Below the pieces are notes generated by a model. It ran no database searches and was not told the DNA's origin. It was given only the letters and a program-made list of their open reading frames with translations. Both the position numbers and the translations under genes were made by a program. This document shows, in pieces, positions 1 through 12,469 of a stretch of DNA of 42,679 bases. Numbering within the stretch: the first letter of the stretch is position 1; every line of letters begins with the position of its first letter. Origin of the DNA: Saksenaea vasiformis B4078 (taxonomy: Eukaryota > Mucoromycota > Mucoromycetes > Mucorales > Saksenaeaceae); contig JNDT01001798.1 of NCBI GenBank assembly GCA_000697055.1, positions 1 through 42,679 on the forward strand. Direction: 5' to 3'.

Positions 1-117
1 TCAGGTTTACTGAACATCAAGCGTTTAGTTTTCTTATCTCCCCCCAACTTTTATTTCCTTTCTTGTATCGATCTATTTTGTATAAATACCCCCTCATTTC
101 AATGAATAAAATATCAG
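1..117 (+). mobile_element. Possible 3' part of an LTR (weak)
   Basis: The window opens in a stretch with a TATAAATA box at 81-88 and an AATAAA signal at 105-110. It ends in ATATCA and is followed at 118 by GGTTATCAGAACACG, which loosely resembles a primer-binding site. This order (TATA box, polyadenylation signal, CA end, PBS-like block) is what the end of an LTR looks like. No gag or pol reading frame follows, so a solo or truncated copy is the most that can be claimed. A promoter/5' leader of an unrelated gene is the alternative. Confidence 0.25.
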
Positions 118-343
118 GTTATCAGAACACGATTTTCTCTTGGTCTACTCTAGCCATCTCTAAAGGTCATTTCCAAAGGTTATCTACAAGCCGCCTTTTA
201 TTGCTCTGCCTCCGTTGGTTATTCTCAAGAAACCACCGTTAACCAGAATCTGCCGATTCTTTTCTTTTTCTTTTTCTCTATTTTTTTTTCTTTTTTTTAC
301 CCGATTGATTTACAAGCGATGCTGATTCCGCTATCTCTTTTTA

Positions 344-396
344 TTTTCTTTTACATTTTCTTTTACATTTTCTTTTACATTTTCTTTTACATTTTC
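344..396. repeat. Tandem 12-bp repeat (TTTTCTTTTACA)n
   Basis: Four complete copies of the 12-mer TTTTCTTTTACA lie head to tail at 344-391, with a partial fifth. They sit inside a strongly pyrimidine-biased stretch (about 240-620). No coding function is apparent; replication slippage in a polypyrimidine tract is the simplest explanation. Confidence 0.9.
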
Positions 397-1468
397 TCTT
401 CTCTTTACCGAAATTCTATATTTCTTCTGATCCAACTCGCTGATCACCCGAGAAATATCTCTATTTCATCTCCATACATCTCTAATCGATAGAATCAATA
501 CGAGAACAAAGGTAACCATACCAACGATTTTACTGACAATTATACTCTTTTTCAAACAGATCTCTTTATATATTGTCGATCCAGACAACAGTTACTCTAT
601 TTTATCTTTTCTTTTCTTTTCCTCAAGCTTTACCGCTTATCCAAGTCTTGGTGTTTGACTCAAATCCACACCTGGTGCTCACACAAACCGAACTCTTTTT
701 ATCTACCGAAACTACCTTTTTCTATATTTTACTAGCTATCTCTGTCATCAAATTTACGCTTAGACACTACCTGGAAACATCTCTACTTATATCGACAAGT
801 CAAAAATACAGCGTAACAGCGTAGTTTTGATCGGATGTGCCTTTGGATAAGGTTTGGGGTTCTGTTGGGGTGATACCAGAGGTCATGTGGCGTTGTCAGA
901 ATGTATTTCGGTTTGTATAGGATTTTGAGAGCATAATGATAGCAGCTAGAGGATTCCACTAAAAGAAAAGACGATAAAATGAAGGCGATGTCATTGGAAA
1001 AAATAGAAATGGCAGGCGAGATCGCCCGGGAGTGAGAAATAGCACTCTACAATGGCAGATGTCCAGAAGTTTCGTAGATATGAAATCATTTCCTGAATCA
1101 AAAGAGGACGAATAAATATGCAACGTTTAAGTGGCCGCTGATGTTCTAAGAAATATGGTTGATTGAAATGATCGCTGTTGTATGATAGCGCAAACACTTC
1201 TAAAGAGGACGCAATCATTTTATTTAGAAGGAGCCGTCTGAAGGAGATGACATGTGATGTGCGAACACACAGTATTCACTTAACTTTCGAATGTTCTGAG
1301 AGATATGACCATCTGCATCCATACATGTTAAATAGACATATCTCGGGAGTGGTCTGTGTGTTGGATCATAAGAAAACATGAGTCTCCAGACTGATCGCGG
1401 AAAATGATCTAGTAAGATTCAGATTTGCTGAGGCTGGTGAGGATGGAAAAATCTGTCGATTGCAAGAC

Positions 1469-1502
<34 letters not shown>

Positions 1503-2078
1503 AATTACTACAAAATAGTACCTTTTTTGTCGTGCCCTCTTTATATATGAAAAACTAGACAATCGACTAAACAAGCATAGATCAGATGTGATATTTCAAA
1601 GTAAGAACGGATCAGGCAATAAGTTGAGATTCTTGGTGGAGTTTATTTAAAATAGAGTTTGATGTCTTCTTACAAATGCTATTGATTAGAGCCTATATAC
1701 AAGTCATTAGCAATAACAATGGTATTACTGCCAACATGAATAATGAAAGCGTATTGTTATATCTATACATTGACGATGCATGTCTAAATATTAGTATACT
1801 GATCCGCATATTTCATCTGCTTTGTCGCACAATTGTAAGAAAGAGAATGCCAATGGCGAACCTCATATCTATTAGATGTACATATATTACCGGAGGATTA
1901 ACGATCGTAGTTATTATACAGATACCGACCTCCTTTTTTTTTAAAAAAAAAAAAACTAGATCCTGAGTTTAAACGCATTTTCTAATCGTCAGAACAGTTC
2001 AAGGATTGCAGTGGTCTTGTGTATATTTCGGAGTAACAAGCACAGTGCTGCCTTTTGATCTGTTATGATGACGGCTTT
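397..2078. other. Gene-poor stretch
   Basis: Only short open frames are present, most with non-ATG starts, and none shows a recognisable motif or a convincing splice pattern. It contains the (TA)n run and, near 1934-1956, a T-run followed directly by an A-run, which is self-complementary. The right end is probably the 3' flank of the methyltransferase gene on the minus strand. Confidence 0.6.
1470..1500. repeat. (TA)n microsatellite
   Basis: An almost pure TA dinucleotide run of about 30 bp in otherwise non-repetitive, gene-poor DNA. Confidence 0.95.
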
Positions 2079-3767
2079 TTATTTGGTAGATACAATGACG
2101 ACATTTCGAGGAGACGTGATGGGGTCGAATAATGGCCACATCCATACACCTTTTGTAGGGCTAGTGCTGTCAGATATGACTTCCTTCAGATAGAGCCAAC
2201 GATCGACGAGAATGATACTTTCTAAAACTGGCGCTAACAGTGCACGCAAAGTCCAGAGTATAGCAATTTTCTTGTCCATATACTGTGCTTTGTACTTTTT
2301 ATAGTATGCCTCGGCCTCTGTTGATGATATCGCTTCAGGCGGAAGCCTTAATCGTTTTAGCGCTGCTTGGACGTAGACCGGAAAAGAGGTGAAGTCGGTC
2401 TTTTTGTTCAGTCGCCCAATGATCGGTGCACAGGTAGCTGGTGCAAGTCCCTTTTCTACCATGATAAACTTTGTCCGTCTGTGAATACATATAATAGAGT
2501 TGCTGATGTAAATTACCTGAAGCAATGCTCTAAAAAAATGATGCTCAAATGCTTTTAGGCTTTCCGCTTTTCTATCCAGCCATCGTGATGGTGACTGACA
2601 TGCAAGCATTCGTGCTGTAGAACCTAGAGTATAACCTCGATCTTGTAGATGCTGGCTCATAGGGAAGCCCTGGCCACCTTCTTCCGACAAGAAATGATAA
2701 CAGCAACCCACATTCACAATGGCCTTCAATTCCTCGCTTTTTGCAAATAGGCGCAGCATCAAACTCGAGAGATTACCACAGGCATGGAGACCACAAACCA
2801 TCCAAGATTCTCCATTGTCACTTTCCTTGGACAAGATGTTCGATGCATTCTCAGGTGTCATCGTCTCTGTGATATGATGTAGCTCAGCGGTGAGAGCCAA
2901 AGCCTTTGTTGCCTTCTCATCAAACTTTTTCGCACCGCACGTTTGTACTTCAGAAGCATCGACAGCAAGCACCTTCATATGGTGTTGGAATGCTAGTGTA
3001 CGTGACAAATAGCCTTGACCAGCACCAAGATCCACAGCACATGACAGATTAGATGAAGTAGCAACCTCATGGATCACTGAGCTCAGCAATTCGACCTATA
3101 TACATTGAAAAAAATGAGCAACGAAGTTGTACGTACGTGCACGTGCAAGTTATATTACAAACTGACGTTCTGCCTACTTCATGCACTTTTTTCTCGGTCA
3201 TTCCAGGCAATATGTGTTTGTCTATGACACATCGGTCTGTGTGAGGGATACAAAAATACAATAATAAGCAAAATTAGTTTATATTCATATTTGTCACACA
3301 TACTGCTGATAGAAGCATCTCTAGGAAGCGCTAAGTCCTTCGCCAACTGAACGTATCTTTTTAGGGAGGAAGGCCATGTATCCTAACAAATATGTTACGC
3401 CTCATAATAGTATGAACGTTCAATGTACCATTCCCATGGTCGATCCAGCAGCCAAATGGATCAGAGAATTTAACCATTCTTCTTCCACGTTCTCTGGCAG
3501 AAGCGCAGCTTGCCATGCTGGATCGATGAGATCCCATTGGTTCTGGGTAAAAAAATCAACGACATGGATGTCGGTTAAATGTCGGTATGACTCAAAGAAA
3601 GCAATGAGGGCGTCCAAATAGTTCCTTGGTGTTTCCGAAGCATATTGTGCAGGAAGTTGGATCTCCTTCGATGGAATCATGGCACACTCCCTCACAAGAG
3701 AATAAACATCGCTTTTGATTTTCCGCTGGCAGTAGTCAGAATTGAACAGCCACACGAAACAAACCAT
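2079..3767 (-). CDS. METTL25/RRNAD1-type methyltransferase domain protein
   Basis: Five exons on the minus strand: 3429-3767, 3304-3382, 3178-3236, 2517-3095 and 2079-2468, giving 481 residues with phase kept at every join. The class I methyltransferase motif I (AVDLGAGQGYLSR) is at about residues 179-191. It is preceded by GMTEKKVHEVELL, the conserved linker of METTL25/METTL25B proteins, followed by CGLHACG and GCCYH, and the end LFDPITSPRNVV is also typical. The upstream block WPSSLKRYVQLAKDLALPR matches the family N-terminal half. The family is S-adenosylmethionine-dependent, but its substrate is not firmly established. Acceptor choice for exon 3 is uncertain: AG at 3237-3238, or another AG 18 nt further downstream in the gene, which would drop six residues. 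The last intron (2469-2516) is 48 nt, in frame and without a stop, so retention would add 16 residues. Divergent from the CDC50 gene. Confidence 0.9.
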
Positions 3768-4129
3768 TGTTCAAGATAGATGCTGTTTCTTTCAATAGCA
3801 GTTATAACTCACGTATGAAATTTTACACTAGGATATGATATTTGCCTTGCTTAGCATCGCGTTTATTGACCTGGATCTAGTTACCGGCTTTGTACCAGTG
3901 TTAATGCATGATTTTTGTTCTGGTATTTGATGTCCCAGCTGAAAAAGCTGAATTTGACAAGTTGAGGAGAAGTTTAGATCAAACATTAGAAATAATAGAG
4001 ACTTCAATCATCTGCAGAGGTTGAATATAACAGAGAAAGCTGTATCTCACTGGGTGCCAAAAAAATTAAAAATGGGTCGCCTGTTCTGTGCCAAATTATA
4101 TCCTTTTACCGCCCTCTCGGCTTTTGCAC
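3768..4129. promoter_or_regulatory. Divergent intergenic region, methyltransferase / CDC50
   Basis: This 362-bp gap separates two start codons pointing away from each other, so it must hold both 5' leaders and promoters. I see no clear TATA box or repeated operator-like site in it. Confidence 0.5.
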
Positions 4130-5556
4130 ATGTCCGAAGAGAACGAAAAGAAATCTCGAAAACCTGCTGGTACATATCGGTTTCATTCCCATGGCCACCA
4201 TTAATATTTGTATTTAGACGGTGCTTTTCGGCAGCAACGTCTACCAGCATGGCAACCTGTCCTCATCCCAAGGAATGTACTACCAACCTTCTTTATCATT
4301 GGTATCCTGTTTACGCCAATAGGAGGTCTACTTTACTGGTCTAATGATCACGTACGTACACACCGCAAACATATATTCATTGAATCCCCTCACTAATGAC
4401 TTGTATAGATTGACGAGATCATGATCGACTATTCACTGTGTTCCCAGTTTCCCGAGCCGGTCTATCTTGCTTCTCATCTCTATAGCTTCCAATTCTCAAA
4501 AGGAGTTAATTTAACGCAGCAGGCACCTGTTTTCCATTACCAAAACGTCTCCAAGTTTTTGGATCCTAACTGGCAAAACCCGAACAACCTTACGATAAAA
4601 CAGTGTGTTCTTGATTTTTCGGTGCCCAGCACAATGAATGGACCATTGTTCATGTATTACCGACTCACAAACTTTTACCAAAACCATCGTCAATACATCA
4701 AGAACTTTGACGCTGATCAACTGTTTGGAAATTCCGTGGATAAGACCCAAATTACATCTAATTGTGCACCGCTTGCAACAGCACCGGATGGAAAGATTAT
4801 TTACCCCTGCGGTTTGATCGCTAACTCCATGTTCAATGGTAAAACATGAAATTTTTGCGTCTCGCTTTTCAAACACTATCTAGATACCGCATCCAACCTC
4901 ACATCCGTCAATGCGCCGCAGCCGCTCACTTATACTTTCAGCACCACAGGAATTGCTTGGCCGACAGATAAGCAAAAGTACCAACCAACAAAATACTCCA
5001 TCGCACAGATTGCTCCACCACCGAACTGGTCACTACGTTATCCTAACGGACAATACAATGAGCAGTACCCCCCGCCTGATCTAACAACGATGGAACGCTT
5101 AATGGTGTGGATGCATGTGGCGGCATTACCGGATTTCCGTAAAATTTGGGCTAGAAACGATCAAGATAGCTTGGTGGCTGGACGGTGGCGGATACACATT
5201 GACATGAGTAAGTCGTTGTTAAAGTAGAAGACTAAGAAGATTCACATACCGTCGTAGATTTTGACACGGTACAATACGGTGGATCAAAATGGATCGTCCT
5301 CTCGACAACGTCGCCTCTCGGTGGACGTAATCCATACTTAGGAATTGCATATATGGCTATTGGCGGTCTATGCCTATTGATTGGTTTTATATTCACAATC
5401 CGGCACTGTGTTAAACCGAGGTAAAGTATTTGGGAAGAGATACAAGCGAGCTGATTTAGCATTAGGAAATTGGGTGATACATCCTACCTCTCATGGCATA
5501 AACCTGGAGGTGGACTTCCTACTTCGAAATACAAGAAAAATTTGCATCAGGAATGA
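4130..5556 (+). CDS. CDC50/Lem3 family P4-ATPase (flippase) accessory subunit
   Basis: Six exons (4130-4169, 4218-4351, 4409-4838, 4884-5207, 5258-5420, 5460-5556) encode 395 residues. The CDC50 family forms the beta subunit of P4-ATPase phospholipid flippases; it is needed for their exit from the ER and for their activity. The start follows from the short first exon [13 protein letters not shown], spliced to the hallmark [13 protein letters not shown]. Two membrane spans flank a large lumenal domain: the first starts at [11 protein letters not shown], the second is around [15 protein letters not shown]. Lumenal family motifs include NSMFND, GIAWPTD and [13 protein letters not shown]. The last exon gives RKLGD and SYLSW, the usual cytosolic tail. 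The 39-nt last intron begins at a codon that would stop translation after KPR if not removed. Introns are 39-57 nt, all GT-AG. Confidence 0.96.
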
Positions 5557-6631
5557 AGAGGAAGTTCCCGCATAGAACATAAATAAAAAAAACTACGCGG
5601 AGATGAGCTATATACAGACATCTCACGTTATTTATTGAACGAAAAGCCAAGTTCGTTGCTAACGCAGAAATGAATCTATGTCATTAGTTAACTCGTAAAG
5701 ATGACATGTACGCGATCCCTCGATAGACAAATATTATTTGAGCAGCATGAAAAACCGTGCCTCCGATACGTCCTAGTGCCTTTTGGCTTATCCAAGATTA
5801 ACGACAGCCGTCAATCGTGTCTGAGGAGGTAGACGTGGCAAGGAAAAAGGTCATTGACCTTATAGAGCAAAACGCGATCTCTTTGTAAATACACAGTAGA
5901 GGTCTTGAAATAATACAGGGTATAGTATGAATATTTCAACGGCATGCATGTATTATCTGTGGACCTGGATTCCGCTTATACATAATACGAGACAGTTGCA
6001 GCAAGAGAGCCGGCCTAATGGTGAGCTAATCCATAAACGTATTTCTATTATGAGCTCTGTTTCAGAGGATGTCACATCCTTGTAATGCAGCAAAGTACGA
6101 ATAGCCACCAGATGATCACATTCTCCACAGGACCTCTTCGTTTTACGACTCTCCAACCGGATTCACCTTAATCTTGTACCTTTTCATTTCTAGGTAATAT
6201 AGAACTTTGAGAATTCGTTCTTTCTGTAGTGAATGTTCCTGTACACTATTAACGTACAGCACTCCTACGTACAACACAAATTTATCAGTGGATGCTGCGC
6301 GTTCTTGTCTAGACGACAATGGTTCATAGTGTTCAAAGTAAAATTAATCCACACAGATACATCAATAAATAATTGAAAAGGGGAGATAAGATGCTTTTTG
6401 ACAGCTGACTCTAATGAACTGACCAGTCCAGTTCCTAAGATTGCATGTCATGGTTTCTCCTTTCTGGAAATAAAATTGTCTGTAATGCAATGATTGATGA
6501 GGGAAGGACATATAACTTATTACACGGTAATGCTATGGTTTAGTATAGTACAAGTAGATGAGGGAGGGGGGATGTGAAAAAAAAAGATCTGCAGATAGAG
6601 AGGGTTGCATGGGAGGGATTCTTGCCTGTTT
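5557..6631. other. Convergent intergenic region
   Basis: This 1.1-kb region lies between two converging genes and so carries both 3' UTRs. AATAAA-like sequence occurs just after the CDC50 stop (near 5580). No reading frame with a recognisable domain or consistent splicing was seen. Confidence 0.6.
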
Positions 6632-9176
<2,545 letters not shown>

Positions 9177-10012
9177 AATTAAGTGATTACAAAGCTCGAA
9201 AGAAAAGGAAAAAATCGATCCAATGACACCAAAATTAAAAAAAAAAACAACGCAAAGTTCTGGCACATAAAAGAGCAGTCCCCCTCTTTTTTCTCGGACT
9301 GACAACTGCAAAGGAACCTACCATTTTTCCGTAGTTGTGTCACTAATCCAAGAGAGATGTCGCATTTCCACCGTCAACTACCACTCGTTCCAGCTCGATA
9401 AATCGTCAGGCTCATTCATAATCACAAAGAAAAAAGGGACCGGTCCACGCAAGATCCTGGCCTGATTTTTTTTAAATCTGAAACATATCCAACCACTGCA
9501 CGGATGACATTTGAAAAAAAAAAGATCGGACAGCTGGGCGGAGTTACTTTGTATTGTGGCATGCACAACCTGCTAGACATGCTTATTGAATAAAGATACT
9601 AAATATCATCATCAATTGAAAGCAGTACACCGATAACAACATCTTACCCTCATTAATCGACCCTATGGATGAGCTTTTCTATTTTCTACCATACGCACAC
9701 TATTCAGCTTGATCATCAATGTAAGCACAAATCCTTCTTGCAATATGTGGCAGGCATGGTAACTTTGTGTAACAGTGATGTGAAAAACTGACAGCTGAAA
9801 ACCGTGCAGAACATAATAGCCGCCACATAAAGTTCCTCAAGGAAGTACTTGAGGTACATTTGTTTGATTAAAGTTTTACAATGATAATGTTCGAGCATGC
9901 TAAGTGAACTTCTACGTTGCTAAGGGTTCCGATCGTTGATTGGCTGGCAGTCTGGAAAATTGAGTCGCTGTTGCGGCGCTGCCACATAAGCAAGTTCCCT
10001 TCTCCACTCGTT
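9177..10012. promoter_or_regulatory. Divergent intergenic region, KDM4-type gene / SDF2-like
   Basis: This 836-bp region lies between two start codons facing apart. It contains several short poly-A/T runs and CAGCTG boxes (near 9531 and 9791), but nothing I can call as a defined regulatory element. Short open frames here start with non-ATG codons and show no domain. Confidence 0.45.
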
Positions 10013-10922
10013 ATGAAGCTTGTATTGGCCCTATGCGCGTTGTTGCCTCTCACCCTGGCCGCTTCCAAAGTACCAGAGTTGGAAAGCGGTAAGCTTATGT
10101 CTTTCACTTACGTGAGGAAACTCATCCTGCTTTCATTTCCGAGGTTTTGAATACGTGACCTGCGGCAGCACCATCAAGTTGACGAGCAAATCGACAGAGC
10201 ACAAGCTTCATTCCCATGGCGTTTCATATGGTAGAGATTGAAACCGCGTTTTCCCTTATCATGTTGACAGAATGCAAATAGGCAGCGGATCCCAACAGCA
10301 ATCTGTTACCGGATTTTCGGAGACAGACGATTCCAACAGCTTTTGGCTCGTGCAAGCAGGTTACGGCAAACGTTGCAAGCGAGGGTAACTAAACGTCATC
10401 ATCACCATCGGCATGACTACTGAGGTGTCTCTTAGTGCTATCATCCCTTGCGGATCCACCATCCGATTACGCCATGCCAATACCAAAGGATACCTTCACA
10501 GTCATAATCATCGATCGCCTTTATCTTCTCAGCAGGAAGTGAGCTGCTTTGATGGTCAAGATACAGGTAACCGTAGTTATCGTTATGCTTTGCATCAATT
10601 AACACGTAAAAAAAAAATAAAAGGCGATGACTGGAAAGTAGAATGTGTGCAGCGGTCCAAATACTGGCAACGCGAGGATCCCGTCCAACTAAAGCATGTC
10701 GACAGCAATGTCTATCTATCATGCAGCGCTTCCCACCAGTATGGACAACCTATTCCCGGACAACTTGAGGTCGCTGCAGCGCGATCTAGTTCAGCAAACA
10801 CGCAATGGATGGCACAGGTAAATTAACGGAACTCGCTGTGACAAGATGTTCATTAAATTTTTCTTTTTTGGTTATTACAGGAAGGGATTTACTTTGCGGC
10901 TAACAAGGACCCCGTTCAATAG
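10013..10922 (+). CDS. SDF2-like MIR-domain protein, ER lumenal
   Basis: Six exons (10013-10088, 10144-10230, 10282-10384, 10436-10566, 10624-10817, 10881-10922) give 210 residues, the usual SDF2 length. The N-terminus MKLVLALCALLPLTLAASK is a clear signal peptide. Family blocks follow in order: EYVTCGSTIKL, HSHGVSYGSGSQQQSVTG, DDSNSFWLV, PCGSTIRLRH, LHSHNHRSPLSSQQEVS, DDWKVEC and LSCSASHQYGQPIPGQLEV. These are the three MIR repeats of SDF2, which in other eukaryotes works with ER chaperones and protein O-mannosylation enzymes. The tail ends in KDPVQ and shows no HDEL-type retention signal. It converges on the mL44 gene with 58 bp between stop codons, so the 3' UTRs probably overlap. Confidence 0.93.
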
Positions 10923-10980
10923 AAAAAGAAAAAAGAGGTTCACTTTCTGGGGGGAGAGACTCTATTTTTTTCTGTTTTTT

Positions 10981-11256
10981 TTATACAATGGCTTGTGTAT
11001 CTCCCAACTTGGGTGGCTGGGAGTTGTCTAAATGATCGGCATCGGATGGCAGCATAAGGTCCTTTTCTTCTGTGCAGTAGTGTTTGAATAATGCATCTTG
11101 GCATGCCTATAAATAGAAGGTGAATGTTTAGTCAATTCCATGCCTCGACTTTGTTCATTGGTAACATACGCGATATTCGGCCATTTTAAGCGAGCTTCCG
11201 AAACCTATACAAGAAGATAAGGTTTTCCATTCATCTCATCCCCTATTTCTCTTTTC

Positions 11257-11287
<31 letters not shown>

Positions 11288-12002
11288 TTCACCCAGTTTT
11301 TCCTCTCCCGAAAAGACACCCACAACAAACACCGGTGCATTCGAATGACGACCTGTTTCAGAAAGAATTCGCGATACAGCACGTTCCTTTTGCAGTCTCG
11401 CAAGTAACCTGGATAAATGACGCTTGGGTTCATCCACCTTGGCCAAGGGTCGGATATCCAGATCGCGCGAAACAATGTGAGCATGAACAAATTTCTTCGC
11501 TGCTTCTGGGCCATGCTCTTGGTAAATTGCACCGACAACCGCATTCAAACATTCTGCCAGTGCTCGTGGACGCTTTTCCTCAATACTCTGACGGACAACG
11601 TGTTGCAAACCCAATTGACTCGCGAGATTGCTCATGGCCTGGTACGAGAGGAAGCTGGACAGGACGTTGTCGAAAGCCGTAGCGTGCATGGAAGGGTATT
11701 TACTGTGCACATATTCGGCAGTAAATAGACTAACAGCGCGTTTGCCTAATCCACAGGTCATGAGGAACATGACATCGTCTAGCAAGTTTCTACTCACCAA
11801 TGTATTCCAAGCTCGCGTTGTGGTTTTCTTCCGTCAGCGATTTGTGTGTCACAGCCTTTTCAAGGACGGCTGGGCTGAGGCGAAGCCCAAGACGGGCATC
11901 CAAAGCGTACAATGCTGGACTGATTGATGGCTGAGCTTCCTGTTGGTCGAGCGCACTATTATTTTTACGAACAAATGAATGATGGAACGAAGCGGTGGCC
12001 AT
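10981..12002 (-). CDS. Mitochondrial large-subunit ribosomal protein mL44 (RNase III-like)
   Basis: Four exons on the minus strand (11798-12002, 11287-11745, 11170-11204, 10981-11106) encode 274 residues. The order is an N-terminal Ser/Asn/Lys-containing segment (MATASFHHSFVRKNN, plausible import signal), an RNase III-like domain (KAVTHKSLTEEN, LEYIGKRAVSLFTAEY, KRPRALAECLNAVVGAIY) and a dsRBD-like end (GFGSSLKMAEYRACQDAL). In mL44 this fold is structural. The canonical RNase III acidic signature appears altered: the first motif reads LEYIGKRA where active enzymes have LEFLGD. The start at 12002 is the first ATG after a possible splice acceptor, so extra N-terminal sequence from upstream is possible. 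The intron at 11205-11286 contains a 28-nt homopolymer right after its donor. Confidence 0.9.
11257..11284. repeat. Homopolymer run (T28 on the plus strand)
   Basis: An uninterrupted run of 28 T lies inside the second intron of the mL44 gene. On the transcript it is an A-run starting just after the GT donor, filling about a third of the 82-nt intron. Its length is likely to vary between isolates and between sequencing runs. Confidence 0.9.
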
Positions 12003-12010
12003 ACGTGGCG

Positions 12011-12265
12011 CTAAAAAGAAATGAGGTTTGAGTTCTCGACAATTTCCACTTGTAAACTATCTGCTAACCTCTGCATGACAGGGCAGCCAATCTCGTAGCT
12101 CTTCTTAAACCCAACATGATGTGGATTTTTTCGTCTGACAGGAAAACCAGGACATGGGCCCAAACCCCTTCCTGATTTTGGAAGTGGCTGAAAACGAAAA
12201 GTTGTCACGCAAAGGGAAGCTTTGCCCTGAATTTTGGGATGCTGGCTTCGAATTACTCTCTTCAT
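12011..12265 (-). CDS. Hypothetical small basic protein, or upstream exon of mL44
   Basis: An ATG-initiated frame of 84 residues begins MKRVIRSQHPK and carries a basic, Gly/Pro-rich core (PKSGRGLGPCPGFPVRRK, NPHHVGFKKSYEIGCPVMQ). I do not recognise the family. It stops 8 bp before the mL44 start, inside a pyrimidine-rich ...TTTCTTTTTAG that looks like a splice acceptor. Donor-like GT sites occur shortly before, such as 5' of TTAGCAGATAG. So it may be a separate gene, a 5' exon of mL44 adding a longer targeting region, or a chance frame. The opposite strand also has an open frame from 12154, weakening the case. Confidence 0.3.
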   Translation of the reverse strand: MKRVIRSQHPKIQGKASLCVTTFRFQPLPKSGRGLGPCPGFPVRRKNPHHVGFKKSYEIGCPVMQRLADSLQVEIVENSNLISF

Positions 12266-12469
12266 TGTGTGCCACGAATAAGCTCAATCACACGGATCTC
12301 AAGGTAAAAACTAAAGATAAAGCTGAAATTCATGTTTTCCGTAAGTTATATCTATTAAAAAAAGGGTCCTATTCGCTTTAATCACGTTGTGTCAAAAGAA
12401 AGTCTGTTGGTTCGGTTTTGGTAAGACGTAGAAATTGTTGTGTGCAACTATACCAGTGGACGTCTACGA

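Noticed and set aside
573..824. Hydrophobic 83-residue frame after the pyrimidine-rich leader
   Set aside because: It starts at a non-ATG codon, its Phe/Leu/Ser/Thr bias follows from the pyrimidine-rich DNA, and there is no motif.
4047..4250. Minus-strand frame over the CDC50 first exons
   Set aside because: Shadow of the CDC50 gene; it crosses a well-supported intron and has no motif.
11236..11728. Several overlapping frames on both strands over the mL44 gene
   Set aside because: They are antisense or out-of-frame shadows of the RNase III-like exon; some run into the homopolymer.
12154..12381. Plus-strand 75-residue frame (MGPNPFLILEVAEN...)
   Set aside because: It overlaps the minus-strand candidate at 12011-12265, has no family match I can name and no clear downstream exon; kept only as a caveat.
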